This document shows, piece by piece, positions 15,201-26,600 of a DNA stretch of 64,000 nt. Each line of letters starts with the position of its first letter. Within the stretch, counting starts at the first letter, position 1. The stretch spans positions 10,044,001 to 10,108,000 of the forward strand of contig CM060200.1 of the NCBI GenBank assembly GCA_030562195.1, in the 5' to 3' direction. The stretch is from Nipponacmea schrenckii (lineage: Eukaryota > Mollusca > Gastropoda > Lottiidae). A program made the position numbers and the translations under genes. Below the pieces are notes generated by a model. That model was not told the DNA's origin, made no database searches, and worked only from the letters and a program-made list of their open reading frames with translations.

Positions 15201-18200
15201 CACTTATACATGAGCAGATATTAAAAGGGTAATTCGTCTTATTCTGTCAGTTAATAGAAGGGCCGAGAATTTATATCAATTGGGTGATGTTGGATCAAGT
15301 GGATATCACGATATTAAGCATTGATATATAACGATATTTGTATAGGTTTAAATAATATTAATCGATGTGGGTATATATCACGATATTTCTTAAGATTTAG
15401 CCTAATGTTTCTTGAAACAAAATGCTGTCTCTTTCTATCTAAAATAAAAAATGTGAGAAAATAACGTTAAAATTAATCTAGTCTTTAAATATCGCGAAAA
15501 AATATCAGTTTGAAATGTTATTGTTAACACGGTGTAAATGATCTTACGTAGTTTTATGTGTTTTAAGATAAATTATGCGATTTTCGTGCACTGAAGACCA
15601 AATTAATCCCGAAAATGGCGAACCATGGCCCTTTAACGTTAATGACATTTCCAGAGAATTGTAAGTGACCTTTTTACAGTGAATGTTAATGACAGACAAC
15701 CTTTTGAGTGTCCATGAAAATTTTGTAGAAACCGTTTATTACTAGGGAAAAGGAGGGAAAGGAAGGAAGTCAACACGATCTTAAAAACTGGTAACGTTTG
15801 ATGGACAAGTCTCATAAAGGACTTCAGGCACTAATTGGTAAATAGCTTGAAGTGGTATTGCAGCCGCTCGGTATGACAAGTATGTCGCGATGTATCGATT
15901 CCCTCTTAGTTAAGTACATTATTAGCTTCATTAAAATATAAGCCATTATTTATTCTTGATTAAATAATATACGCCTGACGTGCTGGGGTGGTATTGATCT
16001 GCCTAACTTTCTTTAATAGTATGATGCGCCCACACTTTCATACACGTCTGATATTATGATGTCTGTTAGTTTCTACTTTTGAGACGAATTCTATTGATTC
16101 CGGCTTTCAATTGATTCCTGATTTCAAATGATTCCAGCTTTCAAGAGTCTTAAATTATGCAGCTTAGTCTTTTCGAAATTATTTTTTCGTGGATCTGCAA
16201 CCCCATCATCCTACTGTACGCAGCGATGCTCTTTTGCTCTTTCCCACATGTTAACACGTCAAATAAACTTTCCTCAAAGCGCACTTATGTCTAAATCACG
16301 TAGGCATAGAAGAGATGTTTGTTGTAACAACATTCTGACCACAGAAATTTGCTATTTTTTTGTGGAGTTAGTGTATCAGACACTTTATCTTTAGGTGCAA
16401 TATAAATCATATCATTACTAAAAGAGAAAATTAAAGATTTTTGCGAAGTCTTGATACAAAAAAAAAAAATATAACAAACTTTACAGATATATAGAGAAAA
16501 TTTTATAAGTTTATCTTGTCGACTATGTTATTGTTCGACCGAGAATTTAAGCCCGGGAGTCATAGCTCCAAGGGAGATAATTTTGAAAAATAGAAAAATA
16601 TATTTTATTTGGCATACTATGTAGACAATTATATTCAAGGTATTATATCCGGTCAGGCTATATTGGAAAATATTACAAGGTAAACCTATGTGAAAGTCAC
16701 AAAAAATTATTTATAATTTGGGATTAATGCAATCGATCAAGGATCTTAAAACGTGTAATATAAATAAAAAGGTTTGCAAAAATCTAATCTGCAAACTTGG
16801 AAATTCATACCCCTATCTCTGTATATAACCTTGAAATTGAATATCTCACGAGTTGGTAATATCGTCAGAGAAATCAAATAAGGCTAACCAAATTGCGACT
16901 GATTACATTACTGTCATGTTAGGTGAATAACGAGATTGGATTGAATTAATCTCGGCTCTTTTATTAGTTTATACATGAGGGACATAACTTTACTTGTTCC
17001 TATTTCTCTCTTTTGATGTCTTTTTATACCACCTATAGGACTTGCTCTTTGTGAGATACAAGCAATATATTATTGTCTCTGATGCTATTTATGGTTTTGT
17101 CATTGCCTGCCTTCTTCGGGAAAAGAACCAATTCATAGGAATCTATTATACACACTATAATCTGAGGTATTTTAAGGGGACTGTCGTTCAGTTGCTGAAG
17201 GCTACCAAAGACCTTTAATATACATGTATATAGTGCTTTGGGGGTTATTTTATACTCTAATAACGTCAGATAAGACTACCTCTCATGCCTCTTTTAATAT
17301 TCTTGTAAGCGTATGACATCATATACCTGGTTTTGCGGAGAAACTTGAGCAGTGAAGTGCATGTGTGCCTTTTTTCTTATTTTCTCGATCTAACTTTTAA
17401 TCAATACGGGCTTTTTTCTGAGAATATCTGATTGACATTTAACTTACAGTTCCGGTAAACCATAAACCGGAAATGATATAGGGTAATGGCGAGTGGCACA
17501 GAATTTTAATATTGTAAAGCAATGATTGTTATGCTTATCGAAGAACTACATCAGAAATTGGATCAGAAAGTGGTAAGCTACATAGAACTGACAGAATTTT
17601 CTTGATAGCTCTTAAAGAAAACCCCCCTTTTTACAGCAATTAACTTTTGTTTACATCGACAACATGTTTTACTCTTATCCATCTCTGCTAGTAGTTAGGT
17701 AAACATATTTGGTCGAATTGCTTACATCAACATCATTGATCACTTTGAAGTCGCGAAATGTCCCAGGCCCCAAGGTCATAAGTAATGTTATCAAAGCTAG
17801 ACGAAACCTTTCATTCAGATTAAAAAAGCGTCATCAACAACCACGACTGAGTAATACAGAATTAGAGAAATGGATTGTCTGAGTAATAGAATAATCATTT
17901 AATGGTCTCTATTTGTCCGTCTCTTTTATTTTCTTGTTTAACCGATTATGCGTCAATTTGACGGTAATTTTTATATTTTAACATCAAGTGTTGTGAAAAT
18001 TAGTTCCATTTGTCACGTCGTTGTGTCTTTTATGTAACTTTTTATTAGAACTTCGTAGACGATAACATTGTAATTTTTCACATCTGTTTCCGAATTCTAC
18101 CCACGCCATCCGAGCAAATAAGAAGAATCAATTTGCTTTTGATGCGGTGTAAAGGTGTGATTTTTTAGCAATTCAGCGATAGTTGTTCTGTATGTGTATC

Positions 18201-21200
18201 AGGAAATGAAAGTTGAACATCCTACTCTTCTGTAACTAAATGACAACACCTTGCGGGTAAACCACGGCTCTGTATGCTTAAGGCTAAGTACTTTAAAGAT
18301 CCTTTAACAGTTGGAAAACGCAAACACAGGTCTGTTTTTCTGAAATCATAGGAACCAGACACACACACTCTCGATTAACTATAGAATTTATCAACAAATT
18401 GTATAAGTCCATTTTAGGTTTTTATGATAAATTGAACTTATCAAAAAATAGCAACAAGTGATATCAGATTGATGCGTGTACATTGCCTAAGAAGGAAAGA
18501 AAAGAGGAAACAACTGTATTTTATATGGATAACAATATAGGTTCACAATTAAGGATACAGATAAGGCTACCATCTAGTCCTTGTCCAAACCTCTTGATCC
18601 TTCTCGGATTATCGTTACCCACTGGAATTTATGTGAAGACAACGGTAATCTCATTTCCCGTGCGATGTCTCCAATTCCCTGTTTAAGTTTTTTTCCAGAA
18701 GGGAACTTTTTTGAATTTTGTGGGTTTGATTTCATGAAAAATCTTTTCATGGTTGATTCTGTTATTTGTAGCTTGTCAAATTTGCATTTCTTTTAATTTG
18801 AAGATATGGTGACAAGAATGGACGAAGCAGTGGGCAATGGGGAAGATCTTTAAATGATAGTTCTACTAGTCCTTTACGTGGTCATAGGTCATCACAGCAA
18901 CAGACTGATCCTGCTCTCCAAAGTCGACAACAGGTAATATATTTCATCAATTATTTCTTAATAATGCTCAACTTAAGGAAAGAGTATATTTTCATATACT
19001 TTATATTTCTTTGACGTGATTATTGAAATTCTTAGAAGCATTGTTTTCTTTGATTACTGTAAACTTATTCGCATTGTTATTTATATAGATTCAAAATTTC
19101 GTATAATGCTTCAAAATCATTGAATTTGAAGGAACAATCGATGACATCTATATAAAACAATAATAAAATATTTTCTCATTTCAAAGGAGCTCAATACATC
19201 AATAATTGTCGAGCGATATATAGAAATATTAAAACAGAACCTGAAATAAAAACATGTATTAATATTCTATATAGCATTAACAGTGAAAATTTACAAGACC
19301 ATATTACAGTATAGATAAGCACACTTGTTTTATAATGTTGCAAACCATATAGTGTTTCAACACAGTTAAGAGATGCCTTTATTGTGTATGTGATTTTCAC
19401 ACCTCACTTCTAGATTTCTTATATCAAAGAGAGAAGAAGTCAACATTAGGAATTAAATTGTAAAATAGTTCATCACAATTTGAAAAACAGGTATTCACCA
19501 TTTAAACGCATAAGTGCATTTTGAAGCATTTAGGATAGATATTTTACAGAACACAAGATTGTTGATAGCTGATTGAATAGCAATGCATGACTCATAATAA
19601 TTCCCATATACTAGTTGATTGACAAAGAGTAAATTGAATACTCAAGATTTATGACTTATTTTCATGATAATAACAATGAAATCTAAAATAGAAAAAACGG
19701 AATTATGAATGAGTTTCCATGTCATTCTGTGGCAACGCCAGCCTCAAGAAACTGGAGTTGGGGGGGGGGGGGGAAGAGTAACATAATGGGGGGCACAATC
19801 GTCGATATTGAGATTCAAAACCCAATTACGCTGTGGGAGCGAATCTAAAAGGGTTCTCCCTAATAAATGTTTTGAAAAATAATATTGCTTTGATGCTTTC
19901 TGAAACATATTTTGATCAAAAACGTATAATCATATTTCAAAATTTGTTAACAAATAAAGTGGGGGAACAATCACATCCTGATGATGTGTGACCAGTTTGC
20001 ATAATGCATAAAATTATATAAATATATTAGGTTATAAAACTGTTGGAGGTTATAATTACAGTATTTATTCAGTTAGTTGGTGGACCTAAATTAATAATAC
20101 ATGTAATTATATAAATTTTTCAGGTTATAAAAATGTTGTGGTTATAATTACTTTATATTTCTGATCAGTTAGTTGGTGGACTAATCTATTAACAAAAGAT
20201 GTAATTATATGATTTTTTCATGTTATAAAAATATTGGTGGTTATAATTACTGTATTCTTGATCATTTGGGAACCTTAATTAATCATATATGTAATTATAT
20301 AAATATTTCAGGTTATAAAAATGTTGGTGGTTATAATTACTGTTTTCTTGATTAGCTGGGGACCGAAGCTAGTATTTCACGTATTAAAGAAGTACAGAGT
20401 TTTAAGCTTTAATTCCGCTGTGTTTTTGGCAATAGTGAGTAAAACAACTTATCGCTTTGTTTCTTGTAGACACATATTGGAAAACGCTTATCAGGCCGGA
20501 GACTAATATGTATTTAGGAATCCGATTCTTTCTCCTTGAATAAACGACGAACAATGGATTTTTAAAGTACAGCCATTCCGTAATTATCATGAGATAATTT
20601 ACAAGTAACAAGAATTGTTAAAAACTATATAGATGTATTTCTTTAATGTTAGAAAAATTAAAAACTAAATTTAAGAGTACCAAATTCTTATGAAACAATG
20701 TCCAAACCAATTTCTAGGTTAGGTAGGCCTACTGGTCACGAGTAACATTCAACATAGCAGCCATTTAAAAAAAAAAGCAGCATGCTACTAATTTGGCAGG
20801 GCTTTTACAGAACTGGAAGCGAAATTAAACGCGAAATCGTAGATACGTTGAAATAACGCGTTACATGTGCAGTTAAACTGCTTTATTAACAATTAGTACG
20901 TTCCATTTTTTATAAACCCTTTTAAAACAAGCTCAATTTGATCAAGTAGATACATGGATGTAAATAGTTAGCATATTCTATGATGTTACTTCACCTTTAA
21001 AGAAAACACAACAACGATAGTGAACTGAGCTGGAGACTAGAATATAACATTCAATTGATACATGTACTTTCTGGCGAGCATATAAAAATTGTGTCAATAT
21101 ATTTCTTCTGAGAACACCCGTGGCAATAGACCAAACATCATTATTTTCCTAACTGAAAATAATCTTACACAATTATATTATAGCTGTGATAGTTTTAAAA

Positions 21201-22039
21201 AAAATTGAGATTTTGTATTCATGGTCACATTTCAATACTAGAATGAATTTCAGTTAGTGACGGGATTTAATTCCGCTAGTTTTGATTTGATCATGGTAAA
21301 GATTTAATGTCAATCTGACGGCACTTCCTCCTCTTTCTTTCTGACAAATGATTTAAATGAATTGTATTATATTCTTTTCAAATGGCTTTTTGTTTATGCT
21401 GATCTTTTGTGCTTATTTACATTAATCATTATCACATTTTGTTGTTCGTGGTCTGAAGCATAAATAAAAAGGAAAACAGAAAAACAATATCAAGCACCGT
21501 ATATAGTATTTTCCACAAGCTGACGTTTGCAAAGCTACCCACCTTTCGGCACATGCCATTCGGAACCTCCTTGGAACCGTTTAAAATCATAAAATACATT
21601 CAGCAAACACTTTTTGTATATTTTCTTTGTATGTTGAAATATACATCACAAAATATAATTTATAGTATTTGAGTCTTATGATATATTTGATATATTAATT
21701 TTGAATCAGATAATATTTTGTATTGTATATCTGTGTATTAAATAATAAAATTAGTAATATAATATTGTATATTTGTGTATATTTTAGGTGATGTTTAATT
21801 TATTACCGTATGTTCAATCCAGTTTAAATCCTGTCATCTATATTATAATGTCGAAGAATATCAGAAGATCCATTTGTAAACATTTACCAATTCCATTGAT
21901 TAAACTTTGTTCGAGGTGCGGCGATCAGAACTATAATACAATGGTGTCAATGAATTCCACGATCCCAACTCACCATGCTATAAGATCGAATATGGATCAT
22001 CACAAATCGGTGCAGCAGTCGCAAGCAGCAAACCTATAA
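2803..22039 (+). CDS. Gene A: class A (rhodopsin-like) GPCR, orphan, six exons, 420 aa
   Basis: Joined exons are 2803-3215, 7074-7197, 7641-7861, 18804-18933, 20312-20434 and 21788-22039; all junctions keep frame and use GT-AG. The protein is a seven-helix plasma-membrane receptor expected to couple an extracellular ligand to G proteins. Landmarks: N-glycosylation sequons at N6 and N16, GN at 57-58 in TM1, D86 in TM2, C113 at the top of TM3 paired with C198 in loop 2, ERY at 137-139, W165 in TM4, P223 and Y231 in TM5, SWGP at 311-314 in TM6, NPVIY at 351-355 in TM7, and a basic helix 8 with C367 as a possible palmitoylation site. Intracellular loop 3 is short and polar, and the tail is about 60 residues. 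The intron splitting the ERY arginine codon is common in this superfamily. A peptide ligand is inferred from general resemblance; the subfamily is not recognised. Gene B is its inverted paralog. Confidence 0.93.
3216..7073 (+). other. Gene A intron 1
   Basis: A GT-AG phase 2 intron splitting the ERY arginine codon. It holds a short SINE tail fragment at 4811-4860 (GTTTTACGTCCTGATGTTCTGCACC) and the minisatellite at 6060-6850; the rest is AT-rich with nothing recognised. Confidence 0.85.
6060..6850. repeat. Minisatellite, about 28 bp unit (ACATGTTCCAATGAAAAAAA)
   Basis: A core of near-perfect units of about 27-29 bp runs from about 6340 to 6720, flanked by degenerate copies. The unit is A-rich with the constant word ACATGTTCCA. 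Open frames across it on both strands (repeats of NTNTCSNEK and its antisense) are products of the repeat. Confidence 0.9.
7074..7197 (+). CDS. Gene A exon 2: ERY end, loop 2, TM4
   Basis: Begins after TTCCAG and completes R138, then encodes YFAIVHPLTS and TM4 with W165 and a double-serine proline motif, ending ...FVVM before GTAAGT. Length 124 nt, identical to gene B exon 2, but the two differ at roughly 29 positions, mostly third codon bases. Confidence 0.93.
7198..7640 (+). other. Gene A intron 2
   Basis: A short phase 0 intron, GTAAGT to ACAG. Nothing else recognised in it. Confidence 0.85.
7641..7861 (+). CDS. Gene A exon 3: extracellular loop 2 and TM5
   Basis: Begins after ATTACAG in phase 0 with DTETNLYYNN. 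It carries C198, which pairs with C113 in this family, an NVS sequon at N189, and TM5 (about 210-236) with P223 and Y231. It ends with two bases of K253 before GTAAGT. The first two thirds are nearly identical to gene B exon 3; the last third, covering the TM5 end and start of loop 3, is diverged. Confidence 0.95.
11500..12890 (-). pseudogene. Degraded non-LTR retrotransposon (LINE) reverse transcriptase, 5'-truncated
   Basis: Reading on the minus strand from about 12850, several frames carry RT pieces in the right order: a PISNLSFVSKLIEKVV-like finger motif, a DxSAAFDTID block, WFASYLxxRxQ, a damaged GVPxGS, LGPLLFTAYTTPLGD, the catalytic YADD box near 12390, and a C-terminal LVTSRLDYCNALLYNLP and LHWLPVESRIQFKI region typical of jockey/CR1/L2-type LINEs. 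The pieces lie in different frames, so it is dead. There is no endonuclease domain. It is antisense to gene A inside intron 3. Confidence 0.9.
13351..13362. repeat. Poly-C run (12 bp)
   Basis: Uninterrupted C tract inside a dispersed repeat relative; a prone site for length variation. Confidence 0.9.
13803..14065. mobile_element. Foldback miniature element, copy 1
   Basis: The left arm (13803-13900) and the reverse complement of the right arm (13970-14065) match over roughly 90-110 bases with mismatches, sharing GCACGAA, CAGCCATTTT and TCTCTACCTC.ACTTAATAA. No coding capacity. Related copies are at 22179-22318 and 61005-61221. Confidence 0.75.
15590..15650. repeat. End fragment of dispersed repeat D
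   Basis: Contains GACCAAATTAATCCCGAAAATGG-type sequence followed by CGAACCATGGCCCTTTAACG. The same end occurs at about 26868-26935, 53030-53075 and 63323-63370. Confidence 0.6.
18225..18325 (+). mobile_element. SINE fragment
   Basis: AAACCACGG, TTTAAAGATCCTTTAACAG and TTGGAAAACG match the SINE core in the sense orientation. An opposed tail-like piece (CCTACTCTTCTGTA) lies just to its left, perhaps a second fragment. Confidence 0.55.
18804..18933 (+). CDS. Gene A exon 4: intracellular loop 3
   Basis: Begins after TTTGAAG and ends ...SRQQ before GTAATA. It encodes 43 polar residues (254-296) rich in Ser, Gln, Asn, Gly and Arg, the cytoplasmic loop that contacts G protein. Supported by equal length (130 nt) and phase in gene B and by conserved blocks SLND/GLND, SPL and DPALQSRQQ. 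The acceptor has a weak pyrimidine tract, so its exact position rests on frame and paralogy. Confidence 0.88.
19760..19773. repeat. Poly-G run (14 bp)
   Basis: Uninterrupted G tract in intron 4 of gene A. It may be length-variable or a sequencing-sensitive site. Confidence 0.9.
20005..20311 (+). repeat. Tandem decoy copies of the intron 4/exon 5 junction (gene A)
   Basis: Three diverged units of about 90-95 bp precede the real exon. Each has an AT-rich tract, a splice-acceptor-like sequence and GTTATAAAA..TGTTGG.GGTTATAATTAC, the start of the TM6 exon, followed by a decayed ISWGP region. Copy acceptors: ATTAG near 20030, TTCAG near 20122 (intact), TTCAT near 20221 (AG lost). The real acceptor is at 20310-20311. 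None of the copies keeps a full exon or its donor. Confidence 0.88.
20312..20434 (+). CDS. Gene A exon 5: TM6
   Basis: Begins after ATTTCAG with VIKMLVVIIT and encodes TM6 with S311-W312-G313-P314, extracellular loop 3 and the start of TM7, ending ...VFLAI before GTGAGT. Serine replaces the usual cysteine of the CWxP switch. The acceptor and first 30-60 bases are repeated in tandem just upstream (see 20005-20311). Confidence 0.94.
20435..21787 (+). other. Gene A intron 5
   Basis: Phase 0 intron, GTGAGT to TTTTAG. AT-rich; nothing recognised. The last 17 or so bases match the end of gene B intron 5. Confidence 0.85.
21788..22039 (+). CDS. Gene A exon 6: TM7, helix 8, cytoplasmic tail, stop
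   Basis: Begins after TATTTTAG with VMFNLLPY. TM7 holds NPVIY (351-355) and is followed by SKNIRRSICKH (helix 8) and a cytoplasmic tail ending in AANL, with TAA at 22037-22039. The initial GTG is an internal Val codon, not a start. The first 100 or more bases and about 17 bases of the preceding intron match gene B. The tail diverges after NSTIP and is nine residues longer than in B. Confidence 0.95.
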   Translation: MMFNLLPYVQSSLNPVIYIIMSKNIRRSICKHLPIPLIKLCSRCGDQNYNTMVSMNSTIPTHHAIRSNMDHHKSVQQSQAANL

Positions 22040-22178
22040 TCCAAGCAATTGTCAGCTTGTACGTGATTTGGCCTTTAATTGTAAATGGTTCGAAATATTT
22101 ATTCTGCGTTTATGAGGAATGGTTTTATGCTTTTGAACTTTTTGTTCATAGGGAAAAAAGTGCATACGATACTACGTA

Positions 22179-22318
22179 CATGGAAATAACACACAAGAAC
22201 GTACCTCATAACGACTTTAATACGGATTTGAAAGCTTTATTGAAATATTATAGCCTTTTTGTTTCCGGATGGTTGTGAACAATGTTCTCGTGTGTTATTT
22301 CAATGTAAGAATCCATAG
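22179..22318. mobile_element. Foldback miniature element, copy 2, in gene A 3' flank
   Basis: CATGGAAATAACACACAAGAAC (22179 on) is mirrored by GTTCTCGTGTGTTATTTCAATG (to 22305), giving about 25 bp terminal inverted repeats beside TA dinucleotides. A TTGAAATATTATAGCC core is shared with copy 1. It may lie in the 3' UTR of gene A. Confidence 0.7.
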
Positions 22319-24249
22319 TTTGGTATGTCATTTTTCCCCATGTATAAAAAAAAGTAGAGGAAGAGGTCGTCTTGGTTATTTTCTGTAATAGCCATACGTA
22401 GTTTCGTTAGGGATAAATGGAATCTCAAATTCAAGTTTTTATCGCAGTGCTATTGTGGACGATATATAAAACAGTGGTTCATGTTGGTTCTTTGAAATAC
22501 TGGATTTCCAAACAGTACATAATCGCATATACGCGCATAGTTTACCACACTGTTTGTGTAATGGATCATTTTATATACTATTTATCTGATATCTAAATTG
22601 TTTACCATAGATTTGTGTTTAGAACTGTGAGAGACGCATCGACGCCCTTCAATGCAATGTTAGATCCAGTTTCTAGACCAAGGTAATAGAAATTAATATT
22701 TGCCTATAGCTTTTTCATTACTGTTGATTTTTGTGATTTTTTTCTTCTAGTTGATCTTAGTAACTTTCTATTGAACCGCTCTTATCATACCATACTTAAA
22801 CTCACAAACTTTTGAGATTTTCATTGGCGAGTGCACTCCGTGTGAAATTGTTGTTGTGTAATAGAGGCTAGATGAGATAACGTTGCCGGAGTGTACCCAG
22901 AGCTCGTGCTCGACTGTATCTTAAGTAGGTTAAAGATCTCGGGACATTCAATAATTCCACTTATGTTATTCTTGTACCTAACGTTAACCTAGCTATGGGC
23001 ATCCGCGAGGTCATTTAATCCCACTGGCAAGGTCCAAACTGCTCAAGACCAAGGCTGGGAGAAAACGAATTTCAAGGAGGCTTGATTTTCAATTCAAATA
23101 AAGACCATTTACAGATACTCCAAATAGGCCTATCTAAATACGCCTCGTTATGGAACCGACAACAAAATGGCGGATAGTTTTTTTTTTTTTTTTTTTTTGG
23201 CTTCTTTTGCTTCATAAATTCCTTGAATCTCGCTATACCAAACCCAGACATCGTGTACACGATTTATAGTGTTCTATAGACAGATTTTCAGAATGTAAAT
23301 GTCTCGAGTAAGATAAAGAACAAGATCTGTTATATGGTATTCACCATAATAGTCTTCTATTGACATATTTTTACAGACGAAAACTTAAAATTCTCGTCGT
23401 TATTTCTGAAATACTTTTATTAATTCCCAGTAATGGAAGTCGCTTTTCATTAATTATTATGACTATTTGTTTGTTATGTATGTACATCCACTAATTTTGC
23501 TGAGATTTTCAAAATACTTTCGCTGTTTTATTAATATATAGGCTAGTAAGGATTGAAGCAACTAATAACACTTTTCAAAAAAAAACCCATTTCTCTTTTC
23601 TATGAAAAAAATGCTATGTCACATGTTTCCAGATACATCTATGAAAGAAACTTAACAATCTGGTTTTACAGTACTGTATAGGCTAGCACGATGTTGGTTT
23701 ACGCTTTGAAAAGTGTTACTTGAAGCTGTTTTAAGCTTTAACAGTTTATTCGCGATATACTTTGATTTTGATTATTATACTGTGCAGTTTTAATGTGTAA
23801 TAAAATCATGTTAGAATCTCACCCATTAGACTTGCTTTGATTGCCCTCGAGTTAATGTAATTTTTGTTTGGTACAACGCTATGGTTTAATTTTGGATGAA
23901 AGGGGTTTAAGGTATGCAACCTCTCACAGAAACAACGAAGTTTCGCAACTCCGACGGTTAACCTACATCTCCATTCCTTCAGATTTTGGGTTGTTTTTCC
24001 TATCACAAGAAGTGTGTTATATTACGATTTATTGTTCAGTTGAAATTAATGGTTGAGGTCTGTTAACATAACTGAAGGTGTTTGGTGTTTTAGGCATTGT
24101 TTATGGATGATTTTGTGCATAGTTCATGCGGCTAATTAATTCTTTGAACTGTCTTTGTTGTATTTTATAAACAACTAATTCAGGAAAGAAAGTTACGCCG
24201 ATACTAAAACTCAATCTGAAGCTTGGCCTGTATCAGTCAGTAAGCTGAA

Positions 24250-24420
24250 ACACACTCAATAAATCTTCTTTAGATTCAGTCACTGGTCCATTGGTCAACC
24301 TGTCGGGCTCCCTGTGATGCAGGTCAGAGGTTCTAACAGGGAAAACACGTCTAGTCTTTCAGGTGGGACAATAAACCGAGGTTCCTCTGTGCACTTTAAA
24401 AATAGTTGGCAAAGAGAGTA
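24250..24420 (+). mobile_element. SINE fragment
   Basis: GGGCTCCCTGTGATGCAGGTCAGAGG, GTGGGACAATAAACCGAGGT and TGTGCAC match the SINE body in sense orientation. Confidence 0.7.
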
Positions 24421-25309
24421 TGTCAATGGCGCCGTCTTCATTAGCTTTATTGATGCATTAGTATCACTCAACAAACTGCTTTGAGAATCCGTGTTAATTT
24501 TTATTCATAACTGGTCATACAGTTACACGGTCATACATCGCCATACAAATGTGGATCCTGAGGACAAAACTAAGCTTGGCTATGGCGATTTAATTGATTT
24601 TTTGAACAAATTTTGACCCTGTAAATGGGACTTACCACCACCATAACTCCTATAAGATATGTAACTAAATGGCTCCTTCAGGTAGAATACTATAACGTAT
24701 CGTTATTACCTTGTTCAACATTTGATCGTTTGAAATGATGCATTGTGACAAAGGATTGATTTCTCCTCAAGTAGCCGTTGTAGTAGTCATTATTGATTTC
24801 GTTGATTAACCGAGACAGAAATCATTTTGTTAACTACTTGTTTCTTCATTGTTTATGATCCAAAAATCATTAAATTGGACGTCCTACCTAACGACGTAAT
24901 AAGTTATTTTCTAAACATGGTAGCTATCAAAATGTTAAGGATAACCTATATCCTTTGAAAGGACTGCAATATCCGGCGTATTAAGGTCAACTCTTAGATC
25001 TATATTGATTAATGTAAAAATTATTGGAAAAATATTTAATGCTTCATTACTTACTGCTTCTCTATATTACTTCAGATAAAATCAAGCTCCAACCACCTTG
25101 CTGTTCTAGTGTTCTATCCTTACAGAATAGCTGTTTTGGCTTAAAATATAAAACTTGCGTTGGGATATGTCATTTGATGACTGGATAAATCTTGATTCGA
25201 TTTTCCAGTCCACCAATAGTAAATGACCATTGCTAAGGGCAAGGGGTTTCACAAGAAATAGCTCATAACATCTTGTTATCTCTGTAAATCGCAACCATAT
25301 TGTTTTGAA

Positions 25310-25700
25310 CCTGTAACTGTACAATGAATATATCACTGTAACCATTCACATTGTGACCAATTACTATACAATGACCATATTTCTGTTAATATGTGACCAA
25401 TAACTGTTCAATGACCATATTACCGTGACCGGATTACCGTGACCATGCTACTGTGATCAATGACTGTAACCATTAACCAATTACTGACAAAATGTACCAT
25501 TAACTATGTGACCGATTATGATACAATGTCCATATTGCTCTAAGTATGTAACAAATTGCTTTACAATGACTATCTAACCACTTTTTATGTGACTAATTTA
25601 GCTGTCACCAATTATTCTGTGGCCAAATTGTCCTTGAATATAGCATAGTGTCCAATTTACCAAAATATTTTGGGGCCAGACTTCGTGACCAAGTTACCTC
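25310..25700. repeat. Degenerate GTGACCAATTACTGTACAATGACCAT array
   Basis: The words GTGACCA, AATTACT and ACAATGACCAT recur at irregular spacing over about 390 bp, a decayed short tandem repeat. Confidence 0.7.
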
Positions 25701-26504
25701 AGCAATGTATCATAATTTTAATTATAATTGATATTCCTGGTTCAACACTAACCAGACTAAATGTGTCAACTCATGGCTTTTAAGTGAACATATTATAGAT
25801 GGCTTCATCAGACATCAGCTGGTTCATAAATAATTATTGTAGTCTCGTCAATGGAGTGGCTTTTAATTCTTGCTAAACAGAAGGACTCTATGGTTGTTTA
25901 TATTAGAAACCCAAGAAAGAAAGAAAGTCAAGTAGGCCTATTTTATCACGGTTAATTATCATAATGCGGGTGAATATATATAATTGGCCAAGAGTTTTTA
26001 AAATAAAAGGGAACAATACTTTTTTATATTTAATATCCTTGATGTGTAAGCCCAAAGGACATAATATTTTAAAAAAGGTTTTTGATATTTCACTTTACTG
26101 CCCACTTCAGCGTAATAAAATGGGTTATTTCCCTTTACTAGACAATTAAATTTGGACATCGCTTTTTCTTTTTCCATCATTCTTTTTCCATGTTAAATCC
26201 CGAAATTAAACAACTTTTTCTAGAAATCATATTCAAAAACATGTTACAAGAAAGCCTTGCCAATATATAGTTATAAGCAAAAATTCAATCATAACCATGA
26301 AAATCGTGAGTTGATCAAAAAGTATTTGCTCAACATCATTTGACTTCAAGAATTATCCATTGACATGTAGGCAACATCTCTCATTATCTCACAAATTTCA
26401 AAGAAAATGCAATTTTATACACTAAATTCCAAATATGAATAGTCAAAAATAGGCATGCAAAATTACAAAAAGGAAGAGAGAAAGAGGAATTCGAAAAATA
26501 ACAC

Positions 26505-26600
26505 TGACTGCCTAGCAGTCAGATTCGGGTTGTAAAGATAGACAACAAACGCCATGCAGTGTGCAGTGAGGGACATTTTGCCAGGACAACGACATCAATT
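26505..26600 (-). mobile_element. SINE fragment
   Basis: GACAACAAACGCCATGCAGTGTGCAGTGAGG and TTGCCAGGACAACG match the 3' half of the SINE in reverse orientation. Confidence 0.65.

Larger units (their letters stand above)
7862..18803 (+). other. Gene A intron 3
   Basis: A 10.9 kb phase 2 intron. It contains an antisense LINE relic (11500-12890), a TTAA-type miniature-element relative (about 13190-13475), a foldback element (about 13803-14065), an end fragment of a dispersed repeat at 15590-15650 and a SINE fragment near 18225-18325. The remainder, including 7862-11300 and 14100-18200, holds no recognisable gene. Confidence 0.75.
18934..20311 (+). other. Gene A intron 4
   Basis: Phase 0 intron, GTAATA to TTTCAG. 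Contains a 14-base G run at 19760-19773 and, at its 3' end, the tandem junction copies. Nothing else recognised. Confidence 0.85.
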
